Assembly (NCBI GenBank): GCA_023435725.1
Contig: JAEYRD010000185.1
Location: 1-39,971, forward strand
DNA: 39,971 bases
From: Pseudomonadota bacterium
Lineage (GTDB): Bacteria; Pseudomonadota; Alphaproteobacteria; Rhizobiales; Xanthobacteraceae
Reading direction: 5' to 3'
Under the pieces are notes generated by a model, which had not been told where the DNA came from, made no database searches, and was given only the letters and a program-made list of their open reading frames with translations. Each line of letters starts with the position of its first letter. Positions within the stretch are counted from its first letter, which is position 1. This document shows, one piece after another, positions 1 to 8,157 of this stretch. The translations under genes and the position numbers were made by a program.

Positions 1-1
1 C

Positions 2-748
2 CTAGCCGCCCTCCCGCTGCACCCAACCCGTTGCAATCGCGCTCGCCCAGGTGAGCATTCCCCTGCTGCGCGCCAAAGCGGCCATGGCCGTGTTGTCGTA
101 GGGCACATAGCGGAGGGTCGCGAGCCAGCCTTGCCCGGCATGCTCCAGAATTGCGTAGCACGCATGAGGCGTGCCGACCTCGACCACGTAGGGAACGGGC
201 ACCTTCCCGTCGTAACCGGGCAACCCAACGCTGCCGGGATTGACGACCATTCGCCCGTCCCCGAGGTGAACGACTCTCGGAATATGGGTGTGTGCACACA
301 GGATGAGGCGGGCGTCGATCCCCTCGGCTCCAGCCTCGATGGCCGCGATCCCGCTCGGACGCGCGCTGCCGTCGTCGGCAATATGGTCGAGCCAAAAGGC
401 CGCGTCGTCCCGTGGCGATCCGTGGCACAGAAACACATCTTCCCTGTACCTCAGCGTGGGCGGCATGCTTGCCATCCAATCGAAATGCTTGCGCCCGAGC
501 TGTTGGAAATCGCCGCGAGCCGAAGCGCCGGCCTGCCAGAGCTCGACGAGAATTCGGTCCTGATCGCCCCGCACCGACGGAAAACCGCGTTCGATCAGCA
601 GGTCAGCAGATCGGGCCGCCTCGAGCGGACCGCTGACGTGGTCACCAAGGTTCACGACCTCGTTGATGCCGAGCGTGGCGATGTCGGCAAGTACGGCTTC
701 AAGCGCGGGACGATTCCCGTGCACATCCGCGATGGCGGCAAATTTCAT
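2..748 (-). CDS. Calcineurin-like metallophosphoesterase (YfcE/MJ0936-like)
   Basis: A 248-residue predicted soluble phosphoesterase. The two-metal motifs are visible in order: D8-x-H10 in the first strand, GDH at residues 35-37, GDQD at 61-64 (the family usually has GNHD), then CHGSP and a CAHTHIP block near residue 150. Length and layout match small bacterial YfcE/MJ0936-type enzymes, which hydrolyse phosphodiesters or nucleotides in the cytoplasm; the natural substrate cannot be read from sequence. The ATG gives the usual N-terminus with the first metal motif at residue 8. The gene stands alone, and its stop lies two bases from the window edge. Confidence 0.85.
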   Translation of the reverse strand: MKFAAIADVHGNRPALEAVLADIATLGINEVVNLGDHVSGPLEAARSADLLIERGFPSVRGDQDRILVELWQAGASARGDFQQLGRKHFDWMASMPPTLRYREDVFLCHGSPRDDAAFWLDHIADDGSARPSGIAAIEAGAEGIDARLILCAHTHIPRVVHLGDGRMVVNPGSVGLPGYDGKVPVPYVVEVGTPHACYAILEHAGQGWLATLRYVPYDNTAMAALARSRGMLTWASAIATGWVQREGG

Positions 749-1306
749 CTAGCCCTCCCGATTCGAGATGGCCGACGATTCACGCAATGCGGGACGATGC
801 AGGGATAGCGGTTCTCTTTAGCTGCATTTTTAGAAGCGCCCGCAAGCTGAGTATCAAATCGGCGCTGAAAGAAGAGTAACACAATCGAGGTGCCGCCATC
901 AAGCGATGGTCACGAACTGCCTTTGAGCATCGTCGTGCTGCTGAACACCCCGACCTCAGGCTGGCGGGACCCCAGCCTGCGGAGACAGGATCGTAATCCG
1001 AACGATCAGCGACGACTTCGATCGTTGAAAAACGGCGCGGCAAAAACACACACCCAAGCTGTCGTGCGATTTCGCAAACGCTGCGGCGTGACGGTTTGAC
1101 AGCATCGGGGGTTCGACGGCACGCTGAGAATGGTGACAACAAAATTCGGTTGCGCTCGCTTTTCTGGTTCCGCGGGAGAGCGTTTCTTCGCGCCATCGGG
1201 AAGCGCCGGGACCATGGCGCAGGACGTCGCCGTAGCGAGACTCTAATAGCTGCACTTGGACAGAGCCGCGCAAGAGCACGACAACATCACGAAAGGACTT
1301 ACCGAA
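749..1306. other. Gene-free region upstream of the ior-like operon
   Basis: This stretch of about 560 bases separates the leftward phosphoesterase from the rightward ior-like genes, so it should carry both promoters. I see no convincing gene: the open frames across it have no family resemblance, and the longest ones run antisense into iorA and iorB. Two hairpins are visible. One has an 8-bp stem (CAGGCTGG at 957-964 with CCAGCCTG at 972-979); the other has a 7-bp stem (AACGATC at 999-1005 with GATCGTT at 1020-1026). No clear -35/-10 pair could be assigned. Confidence 0.5.
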
Positions 1307-1771
1307 ATGATCGAGCTCACGGTCAATGGGGTTAAGCGCCAGATTAATGTCGTGCCTGAGATGCCCTTGCTTTGGGTGTTGCGCGACGAACTCGGTATCA
1401 CAAGTCCGAAGTACGGCTGCGGCGTCGCGCAATGTGGCGCCTGCACCGTCCAGATCGACGGAATAGCGGCCCGATCCTGTCAGGCGCATATCGGCGAGGT
1501 CGCTGGCAAGTCGGTCGTTACGATCGAAGGACTGGACAACAAGGACCAACACCCGGTGTTGCAGGCCTGGATCGAACATCAGGTTCCACAGTGCGGCTAC
1601 TGCCAGACCGGCCAGATCATGCAGGCTATCTCGCTTCTCGAATTGATTTCGAAGCCAACGGACGAGGAGATCAATGAGGTGATGTCCGGCAACCTCTGCC
1701 GTTGCGGGACCTATCCGCGCATTCGCGCGGCGATCCATGCTGCGGCCGCAAAAAAGATGGCGGAGAAGTGA
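1307..1771 (+). CDS. IorA-like [2Fe-2S] subunit of a molybdenum hydroxylase
   Basis: A 154-residue small subunit of the xanthine oxidase family, closest in type to isoquinoline 1-oxidoreductase alpha subunit. The plant-type [2Fe-2S] ligands are Cys38, Cys43, Cys46 and Cys58. The second, helical-domain cluster ligands are Cys96, Cys99, Cys131 and Cys133. It should pass electrons from the molybdopterin subunit encoded directly downstream. The ATG at 1307 was chosen over an upstream start at 1256 because GAAAGGA lies about 10 bases ahead and the domain starts immediately after. Its stop is one base from the next start, so the two genes are surely co-transcribed. Confidence 0.9.
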   Translation: MIELTVNGVKRQINVVPEMPLLWVLRDELGITSPKYGCGVAQCGACTVQIDGIAARSCQAHIGEVAGKSVVTIEGLDNKDQHPVLQAWIEHQVPQCGYCQTGQIMQAISLLELISKPTDEEINEVMSGNLCRCGTYPRIRAAIHAAAAKKMAEK

Positions 1772-1772
1772 G

Positions 1773-4028
1773 ATGGGCGAGTTGCAGAGGCTTTCCCGCC
1801 GCGCCTTCGTCTTCGGCTCCGCTGCAATGGCCGGTGGCATCGCTTTCGGCTCGTATGGCAGCGCCGAGCCGGCCGCTGCAACCGCCAATGGCAATCCGTT
1901 GGCCCCCGGACTCGGGCCGAACTCCGTGACCTTCAATCCCTGGGTCGAGATCAGCCCGGAGAAGATAACGCTCATCGCCCAACATGCCGACATTGGCCAG
2001 GGCGTCGGCTCCGTGCAGCCGATCATGATCGCCGAGGAGATGGACCTCGATCCCGGCCAGTTCGAAGTGCGATTCGCGGGTCCCAGCCCCGCCTACTTCA
2101 ACACTGGATTTGCGGACGAGTTTGCGCCGTTCCTGGCCGCGGACCAAAGTGCGGCTGCTGAACAGGCGCGCGCCGCCGTGCTCGAATCTCTCAGGAAGTC
2201 CGGCCTGCAGATGACAGGCGGGTCAAGCACGCTCCCGGACACCTACGAGAAGCTGCGTGTTGCCGGCGCGGTCGCGCGCGAGACGCTAAAGGCCGCCGCC
2301 GCCAAACGTTCCGGCATTCCCGTGGCCGACATCCGCACCGAGGCCGGCCATGTGATCCTGCCCAACGGAACCAAAATTCCCTACGTCGAGCTCGCGACGG
2401 AAGCAGCGCAAATCCCGCCGGTACTCGATGCAAAGCCGCGCGCCCCGTCCGAATGGCGGATGCTGGGCAAGCCGATGACGCGACTCGATATCCGCCCGAA
2501 AGTCATGGGTGAATTGAAGTTCGGCATCGATCTGATGATGGAGGGCATGCTGTACGCCTCCGTCAAGCTGAACCCCAACAAGGGTCAGCCCCTGAAATCA
2601 TACGACGCGAGCAAGGCGCGCTCGATGCCGGGGGTCAAGAAGATCCTCGAAATCAAGAATGGCGTCGCGGTGATCGCGACGAACAGCTGGTACGCGATCA
2701 AGGCGGTCGACGCCATCGCTTGCGAGTGGGCGCCCTCGGCATATCCCGCAGAGCAAGCCGACCATTGGAAGGTTCTGGAATCCTCGTTCAAGCCCGAATT
2801 CCTGGGCAAGGAGTGGCGGAAAATTGGCGATGTCGAAGCCGGATTGAAGACCGGCACGCGCGTCGAGGCCGAGTATCGCGCACCCTATCTGGCGCATCAG
2901 CCGCTCGAGCCGCTCAACGGAATCGGCCTCGTCACCGACAAGGGGATGGAAATCTGGGTTGGCCATCAGAGCCCCCAATTCGTGCAGTCTGTCGCGGCGA
3001 CGGCGATCGGCCTCAAGCCGGAACAGGTCACCTTCCACAATCAGTGGACCGGTGGAAGTTTTGGCCACCGTCTCGAGTATGAGAACGTGCGTGTCCTTGC
3101 CGAGATCGCAAACCAGATGCGCGGGACGCCGATCAAGCTCGTTTTCTCGCGCGAAGAGGATTTCATCCAGGACATTCCGCGGCAGATTGCGATCGCCCGT
3201 CACAAAGGCAGCATCGACAAGGGCAAGATCGTCGCGGCCGATCTGCAACTGGCCTCGACGGCTCCGCTCAAGGGACTGCTCGAGCGCTCGGGCATCCCCT
3301 CGAAGGACCCCGATGCCCAATTGGCCTCCGGCCTGTGGAATGTCTATTACGACATCCCCAATTTTCGGGCTACCAGCTACGAGGCGCAGGGGCTGTCCCC
3401 GAGCACCACGTGGCGGTCGGTCGGAGCCTCGACGGCCGGTTTCTTTACCGAAAGCTTCATCGACGAGTTGATCCACGCGGCGGGCCTCGATCCCATGAAG
3501 GCGCGCATCGAGATGTGCGCGGTTCCGACCTACCGCAAGGTGCTGGAGACTGTCGCAGAGATGTCGGATTGGAAGGGACCGCTTGGTAACGGCAGGGGCC
3601 GTGGCGTTGCCTTTGTCGAATCTTTTGGCACACCGACAGCCGAAATCGTCGAAGTCACGAAGACGGACAGAGGCATCAGGATCGACAAGGTCTGGGTCGC
3701 CGTCGATGTCGGCAAGGTGGTTGATCCCGTCAATTTCGAGAACCAGGTGCAGGGCGGCGTGATCTGGGGGCTCGGCCATGCGATCAACTGCGAGCTCACT
3801 TATGCAAACGGCGCGGTGCAGCAGACCAACTACAACCACTACGAAGCCATGCGGATCTACCAATGTCCGGTCATCGAGGTTCGGGGGCTCGAGAACGATC
3901 CCAAAGTCAGGGGCGTTGGAGAGCCGCCTGTCCCACCAGCCGCCCCCGCGCTCGCAAACGCGATATTCGCGGCGACCGGACAGCGTATCCGCGAAATGCC
4001 CTTTAACAAGTTCATCGATTTCGTGTGA
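1773..4028 (+). CDS. IorB-like molybdopterin-binding aldehyde/heterocycle oxidoreductase
   Basis: A 751-residue large subunit of the IorB/CoxL family. The N-terminus carries a Tat-like signal (SRRAFVFG at about residues 8-15), followed by an Ala/Gly-rich hydrophobic stretch, which fits a cofactor-loaded enzyme exported to the periplasm. Molybdopterin-binding segments include a GGSFGHR block in the middle and GVGEPPVPP near the C-terminus, where Glu717 matches the catalytic base of the family. With the iron-sulfur subunit upstream and a cytochrome downstream it should hydroxylate an aldehyde or N-heterocycle, passing electrons to cytochrome c. The start at 1773 places the Tat motif at the N-terminus and has GGAG just upstream inside the previous gene. 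The substrate is unknown. Confidence 0.88.
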   Translation: MGELQRLSRRAFVFGSAAMAGGIAFGSYGSAEPAAATANGNPLAPGLGPNSVTFNPWVEISPEKITLIAQHADIGQGVGSVQPIMIAEEMDLDPGQFEVRFAGPSPAYFNTGFADEFAPFLAADQSAAAEQARAAVLESLRKSGLQMTGGSSTLPDTYEKLRVAGAVARETLKAAAAKRSGIPVADIRTEAGHVILPNGTKIPYVELATEAAQIPPVLDAKPRAPSEWRMLGKPMTRLDIRPKVMGELKFGIDLMMEGMLYASVKLNPNKGQPLKSYDASKARSMPGVKKILEIKNGVAVIATNSWYAIKAVDAIACEWAPSAYPAEQADHWKVLESSFKPEFLGKEWRKIGDVEAGLKTGTRVEAEYRAPYLAHQPLEPLNGIGLVTDKGMEIWVGHQSPQFVQSVAATAIGLKPEQVTFHNQWTGGSFGHRLEYENVRVLAEIANQMRGTPIKLVFSREEDFIQDIPRQIAIARHKGSIDKGKIVAADLQLASTAPLKGLLERSGIPSKDPDAQLASGLWNVYYDIPNFRATSYEAQGLSPSTTWRSVGASTAGFFTESFIDELIHAAGLDPMKARIEMCAVPTYRKVLETVAEMSDWKGPLGNGRGRGVAFVESFGTPTAEIVEVTKTDRGIRIDKVWVAVDVGKVVDPVNFENQVQGGVIWGLGHAINCELTYANGAVQQTNYNHYEAMRIYQCPVIEVRGLENDPKVRGVGEPPVPPAAPALANAIFAATGQRIREMPFNKFIDFV

Positions 4029-4036
4029 GGCGAGCC

Positions 4037-4669
4037 ATGAAGAGATCCCTGATTGCGGTCGTCTTCGCGGTTTCGGCAACCGCGGCCCTCACCGGATTTG
4101 TCGCGGCCAAGGACGAGGCCGCGAAGGACGTGCTGCCGCCGGGCAGCGTCAGTCGCGCCGAGGGGCTGGAGGCCTGGAAGAGGATTGAAGCTGTCGTGAC
4201 GCATCCGCGCTGTGCCAACTGCCACGTCGACGCCAGGGCGATTCCGATATGGACGCCGGCAGGTGAAACGAGGCCCCGGGTGCATGGCATGAACATCCAT
4301 GGCGGAGAGAGTCGCATCGGCGCGGAGGCGCTTCCCTGCTCGACCTGTCACATGACCTCTACCCAGGCGAACGAGCCGGCACCCGCGCCGCCGCGCGCCG
4401 GCATCGATTGGCAGCTTGCCCCGGTGGAATTCATCTGGTTCGGCAAGAGCGGCGCCGAGATCTGTGCGCAGCTGAAAGATCCCAAACGCAATGGCGGTCG
4501 CGACGCCGTTGGCCTGCTGGAGCACTTGCGGCACGATGCATCGTTGAACGGCTTCATCCCACGCGGATGGGCGCCCGGAGCAGGCCGTACGACGCCGCCG
4601 GGCACCTTCGAGGAGCATGTCAAAGACATGGCTCTCTGGGGAGCCGCCGGACAACCCTGCCCGGACTAA
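4037..4669 (+). CDS. Periplasmic diheme cytochrome c partner of the Ior-like enzyme
   Basis: A 210-residue secreted protein with a cleavable-type signal peptide (residues about 1-23) and two CxxCH heme-attachment sites, CANCH at 59-63 and CSTCH at 101-105. A later cysteine and the C-terminal CPD are not part of heme motifs. It lies eight bases after the IorB-like gene, so it is the likely electron acceptor of that enzyme, as in other three-gene Ior operons. The ATG at 4037 was preferred to a GTG at 4025 because GAGGCGAG precedes it and the signal peptide then begins MKRS. Nothing else in the sequence identifies a subfamily. Confidence 0.8.
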   Translation: MKRSLIAVVFAVSATAALTGFVAAKDEAAKDVLPPGSVSRAEGLEAWKRIEAVVTHPRCANCHVDARAIPIWTPAGETRPRVHGMNIHGGESRIGAEALPCSTCHMTSTQANEPAPAPPRAGIDWQLAPVEFIWFGKSGAEICAQLKDPKRNGGRDAVGLLEHLRHDASLNGFIPRGWAPGAGRTTPPGTFEEHVKDMALWGAAGQPCPD

Positions 4670-4727
4670 CGCGTTGCGGCAGCTCGGACGATGACACTGA
4701 GAGTGCGGAAGTCTCGACGGCCGCCTG

Positions 4728-5642
4728 CTACCGAGCGGGCGTCAGCGCCGCGTAGTAGCGGTCCGGCAGATGATCGCCGATCCCCGACGGCAGCAGCACG
4801 GAGAGATTTCCAACAGCGTCGATCCGCGTATTCCGTGACGTCCCGCCGAACAGACTGCCGAGCTGCGCGATCAATCCGGCGTCGGGCCGCGGCTCGTTGG
4901 AGCCGGTGCCCGGCGTCAATTGCCCCCCGTCAAACTTCGCGCCCCGCTGGCAAGCGAGGTAGCGGCCGACATGCACGAAATCGAGCTGAGGCGGCGGAAC
5001 GGTCGGCACGACATCGCTGCCATGGACAAGACGATAGGTCGTCTTGCCGAAGGTGGCGTCGTAGGGCGTGACGAACTCCGTGAGCCCGACACGCGGACAG
5101 CCGTAGAGATAGATCTGCGCCTTGGTGAGCTGCAACTGCTGCCGCGCAAAATCGGCGGTGACCACGGCCATCGCCGCTCCCAGGCTATGGCCGGTGATGA
5201 AGATCGGCGAGCCCGCCGCTGCTGCGGCCGTGAGCGCCACCTTGACGTCGTTCCAGAGGGCCGCCGCCGCTTCGCGGAAGCCCTCATGGACGAGTGCGTT
5301 CGGGCGGCCAAGGGTGAAGTTGCTGACCCAGTTCAGCAAGTTGAGGGGATCGGTGCCGGCGAAGGCGACAATGGTCGCGCCGTCCTTTCGCGCAATGACA
5401 CCGCGGCTGTCCGACACCGGAAGCGTCGACTTCACCGGCTGTATCAGCGTCCTGACATCCGTCAGGCCCCAGAAGGCCGCGACAGCCTCGATCGTGTCAG
5501 GAACGTGGGTCTCGTAGGCAAGCTGCGACATCCACATCATCGCGCGCGCGACGCCGAGATCGAAATCGGCAGCATCCTTGTTGAATTTCGCGAATGCGTT
5601 CCGATCGTATTGATCGGGAGGGAGTTCGACCAGAATGCTCAC
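4728..5642 (-). CDS. Class 3 lipase-family alpha/beta hydrolase
   Basis: A 304-residue hydrolase of the fungal-lipase-like (lipase class 3) family. The nucleophile elbow is GHSLG with Ser153. The likely Asp lies in LVHGSDVVP and the His in FVHVG, both in family order. There is no signal peptide, so the protein appears cytoplasmic or exported by another route. The start is GTG at 5642: the only in-frame candidate, with GGGAG about 8 bases upstream. It converges with the cytochrome gene over a 58-base gap where I see no strong terminator. The substrate cannot be inferred. Confidence 0.8.
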   Translation of the reverse strand: MSILVELPPDQYDRNAFAKFNKDAADFDLGVARAMMWMSQLAYETHVPDTIEAVAAFWGLTDVRTLIQPVKSTLPVSDSRGVIARKDGATIVAFAGTDPLNLLNWVSNFTLGRPNALVHEGFREAAAALWNDVKVALTAAAAAGSPIFITGHSLGAAMAVVTADFARQQLQLTKAQIYLYGCPRVGLTEFVTPYDATFGKTTYRLVHGSDVVPTVPPPQLDFVHVGRYLACQRGAKFDGGQLTPGTGSNEPRPDAGLIAQLGSLFGGTSRNTRIDAVGNLSVLLPSGIGDHLPDRYYAALTPAR

Positions 5643-5754
5643 ATCCAGCTCCCAAATGGTTACGGCTGCAATGCGTCGATCGAAATTGGAATGGCGCTAC
5701 TTTCGCATATGGCGGGAACTTTGACAAATTCCGCGAGCGTGCTGGGTTGTCCTC

Positions 5755-5778
5755 CCTCTCCCCGCTTGCGGGGAGAGG
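5755..5778. terminator. Perfect hairpin downstream of uxuA (terminator or REP-type repeat)
   Basis: CCTCTCCCCGC (5755-5765), two bases TT, then GCGGGGAGAGG (5768-5778) form a perfect 11-bp inverted repeat 24 bases past the uxuA stop. Its position suits transcription termination for uxuA, but no T-run follows on the minus strand. The same GC-rich palindrome style is a common dispersed repeat in rhizobia, so it may be a REP element with a termination side effect. Confidence 0.6.
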
Positions 5779-5802
5779 CAAAGAGTTCAACGCGTCACCC
5801 CT

Positions 5803-6993
5803 CTATTGATGCTCGATCGCACGGATCGCACCGCGGAGCTCGGCGAGACCGCGCAGACGGCCAATCGCGGTGTAGCCGGGATTGGTGCGCTTGGTCGCAG
5901 CGAGATCATCCAGCATGCGGTGGCCGTGGTCGGGACGGAAGACGATCTGCTTGTCGGGCGAGCGCCGCGCGTTCTCCTTCAGCAGCGCCTTCACTACCGC
6001 CACCATGTCGACGTCGCCGTCGAGATGATCGGACTCGTAGAACGACAGGCCGTCGACCTCACGCTTGGTCGCGCGCAGATGCGCGAAGGCGATGCGCGGG
6101 CCGAAGCGTTCGGCCATCTCCGGCAGGTTGTTCTCGGCGCGCACGCCGAGCGATCCCGTGCACAGGCAGATGCCGTTGGCCTTTGACGGCACGGCATCGA
6201 ACAGCGCCTGGTAGTCGTCGGCGGTGGAAGCCACGCGCGGCAGGCCAAACAGCGGCCGCGGCGGATCGTCCGGATGCAAGGTCAGCGAGACGCCGAGCTG
6301 CTCGGCGACGGGTGCGACGCGGCCCAGGAACTCGGCGAGATGCTGTCGCAGTATTCCCGGCGTGATGTCGCGATACTGATCGAGCCGGTCGCGGAATTGC
6401 GGGATGGTCATCGGCTCGGTGGTCGAGCCGGGCAGCGCGCTGGCGATGACCATGATGAGATAGTCGATATCGGCCTGGCTCATCTTGTCGAACAGCTTTT
6501 TCGCGCGCGCCTGCTGCTCCGGCGAATATTCGACAGTCGCGGCCGGGCGCTTCAGGATGTGCAGCTCGAAAGCCGCAAAGCGGTCCTGGTCGAAGCGCAT
6601 GGCGCGTGCGCCGTTCGGCAGCTCCCATTCCAGATCGGTGCGGCACCAGTCGACCACGGGCATGAAATTGTAGCAGACGATCTTGATGCCGGCGGCGGCC
6701 ACTGCCTCCAGGCTCGCGATCCACGCATCGATCGATCGCGTCGCCTTGGCCCCCTGACGCTTGACGTCGTCGGGGATCGGAATCGATTCCACCACCGACC
6801 AGGTCAGTTGCGAGCGGCCGGGCTGGCCGCGCTCGATGAAGTTCTTGCGCTCCCCGACGTCCTTGCGCGTCCAGGCCTCGCCGATCGGCACCTGGTGCAG
6901 CGCCGAGACGATATCCGTCGCGCCGGCCTGCCTGACATCGTCGAGCGACACCGGATCATCCGGCCCGTACCAGCGCCACCCCTGCAACATCAT
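5803..6993 (-). CDS. uxuA: Mannonate dehydratase
   Basis: A 396-residue UxuA, the usual length, opening MLQGWRWYGPDDPVSL as is typical of the family. It removes water from D-mannonate to give 2-keto-3-deoxy-D-gluconate in the cytoplasm (EC 4.2.1.8); the enzyme is a metal-dependent TIM barrel. The conserved HPDDPP segment near residue 235 and the ATKREVD and DHGHR segments are present. The ATG at 6993 has CAGGAG about 9 bases upstream. It follows the zinc dehydrogenase gene in the same direction, but a strong hairpin lies between them, so uxuA may be under partial read-through or its own promoter. With uxuB across the operator it completes fructuronate to KDG conversion. Confidence 0.95.
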   Translation of the reverse strand: MMLQGWRWYGPDDPVSLDDVRQAGATDIVSALHQVPIGEAWTRKDVGERKNFIERGQPGRSQLTWSVVESIPIPDDVKRQGAKATRSIDAWIASLEAVAAAGIKIVCYNFMPVVDWCRTDLEWELPNGARAMRFDQDRFAAFELHILKRPAATVEYSPEQQARAKKLFDKMSQADIDYLIMVIASALPGSTTEPMTIPQFRDRLDQYRDITPGILRQHLAEFLGRVAPVAEQLGVSLTLHPDDPPRPLFGLPRVASTADDYQALFDAVPSKANGICLCTGSLGVRAENNLPEMAERFGPRIAFAHLRATKREVDGLSFYESDHLDGDVDMVAVVKALLKENARRSPDKQIVFRPDHGHRMLDDLAATKRTNPGYTAIGRLRGLAELRGAIRAIEHQ

Positions 6994-7008
6994 CGGAATT
7001 CTCCTGGA

Positions 7009-7066
7009 GCGTTTTCGAGCGAAGTGGATACCGGTTCGCGTAAAGAAAACGCGTTAAAATAAGAAT
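7009..7066. repeat. Palindromic intergenic repeat of Bradyrhizobium type
   Basis: GCGTTTTC (7009-7016) and GAAAACGC (7045-7052) are perfect inverted arms around a segment ending in TTCGCG, and the unit runs into an AT-rich tail (GTTAAAATAAG). From memory, closely similar units with the same arms are dispersed between genes in Bradyrhizobium and related genomes. It sits in the uxuA leader, so any uxuA promoter must overlap or lie within it. The repeat assignment rests on recognition, not on a search. Confidence 0.5.
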
Positions 7067-7067
7067 C

Positions 7068-7104
7068 CAGAGCCCCGTTCCGATTCCATCGGAACGGGGC
7101 TCTG
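7068..7104 (-). terminator. Strong intrinsic terminator after the zinc dehydrogenase gene
   Basis: A perfect 17-bp inverted repeat (7068-7084 with 7088-7104) with a 3-base loop begins 4 bases past the stop of the dehydrogenase gene. On the minus strand it is followed by the T-rich stretch GATTCTTATTTTAAC. This is a textbook Rho-independent terminator and should separate dctPQM-dehydrogenase transcription from uxuA. Confidence 0.8.
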
Positions 7105-7107
7105 GGA

Positions 7108-8157
7108 TCAGTTCGCGGTCAGCACGACCTTGACGCTCTGCGAGCGGTCGAGCGCCAGTCGCAGCGCATCGGGCGCGGTCGACAGCGGCCGCTCGGCGGT
7201 GACCAGCGACAGCACATCGACGCTGCCGGCCCCGATCAGTTCCACCGCGGTCATGAATTCGAGCCCGAAGCGGAACGAGCCGCGCAGGTCAATCTCCTTC
7301 GCCATCACGGCATTCGCCGGTGTGGGGATCTGGCCGCCCGGCAGGTTGCCGATCTGCACCACCGTCCCGCCGCGCCTGACGATGCCGATGGCGCTGGCAA
7401 GGCCCGCGGCCGTGCCCGAGACCTCGAAAGCGACGTCGTAGGGCCGTGAGCCGGCTTGCGCCTTCAGGCCCTCTTCCCCACCCGCGACATTCTCGACGTG
7501 GGAGGCACCGAGCCGGCTGGCAAAGGCGAGCGGCGCCGGCGCGATGTCGGCCACCGTGATGTCGGCCATGCCGGCGCGGCGTGCGGCGAGCATGGTCAGA
7601 AGCCCGATCGGGCCGGCGCCGAAGATGATACCGCGCTTGCCCTCGATGTTGCCGGCGCGCGCGACCGCGTGCAGGCAGACCGCCAGCGGCTCGGCGAGCG
7701 CCGCGGCCTGATAGGACACGTGGTCCGGAATCTTCACGCACTGCGCCGGGATCGCGTCGAAGTAATTGGCGAAGCCGCCCTGCATGTGCGGCGTTTTCGA
7801 CGCCGAGCCCATGAAGAAGATGTTCTCGCAGAGGTTCGGCCGGCCCTCGCGGCAGGCGACGCAATGGCCGCACCAGCGCGACGGGTTGACGGCGACGCGG
7901 TCGCCGACCTTCAGGCTGGTTGCGGAGCCGGAGATCTCCACGACCTCGCCGGAGATCTCATGGCCGAGCACCAGCGGCGACTTCACCACGAAATCACCCG
8001 TCCGCGCATGACGGAAGTAGTGCATGTCCGAGCCGCAGATGCCGCCTGCGCCGAAGCGGATGCGCACCATGCCGTCGCTGAGCTTTTCGAGCGGATGCTC
8101 GATCATGCGCAGATCTTCGGGACCGAACAGGGTTGCGGCGAGAGATGTGGAGGTCAT
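7108..8157 (-). CDS. Zinc-dependent sugar-acid dehydrogenase (L-idonate/L-gulonate 5-dehydrogenase-like)
   Basis: A 349-residue medium-chain alcohol dehydrogenase of the IdnD type. Catalytic-zinc residues lie in GICGSDMHY and GHEISGEV; the structural zinc ligands are the four Cys of CGHCVACREGRPNLC. The NAD(P) fold shows GAGPIGLL. The open frame extends far upstream, but that part is a shadow of dctM; the real ATG at 8157 overlaps the dctM stop by four bases (ATGA). Members oxidise L-idonate to 5-ketogluconate or, in characterised L-gulonate pathways, L-gulonate to D-fructuronate. Here uxuB and uxuA follow from fructuronate and no idnO-like gene is seen, so I lean to L-gulonate 5-dehydrogenase. 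That substrate call is inference. Confidence 0.85.
   Translation of the reverse strand: MTSTSLAATLFGPEDLRMIEHPLEKLSDGMVRIRFGAGGICGSDMHYFRHARTGDFVVKSPLVLGHEISGEVVEISGSATSLKVGDRVAVNPSRWCGHCVACREGRPNLCENIFFMGSASKTPHMQGGFANYFDAIPAQCVKIPDHVSYQAAALAEPLAVCLHAVARAGNIEGKRGIIFGAGPIGLLTMLAARRAGMADITVADIAPAPLAFASRLGASHVENVAGGEEGLKAQAGSRPYDVAFEVSGTAAGLASAIGIVRRGGTVVQIGNLPGGQIPTPANAVMAKEIDLRGSFRFGLEFMTAVELIGAGSVDVLSLVTAERPLSTAPDALRLALDRSQSVKVVLTAN

Noticed and set aside
2598..4079. 493-codon open frame antisense to the molybdopterin subunit gene
   Set aside because: The sense frame has full family motifs and a Tat signal; the antisense frame has no recognisable domain and is explained by high GC content.
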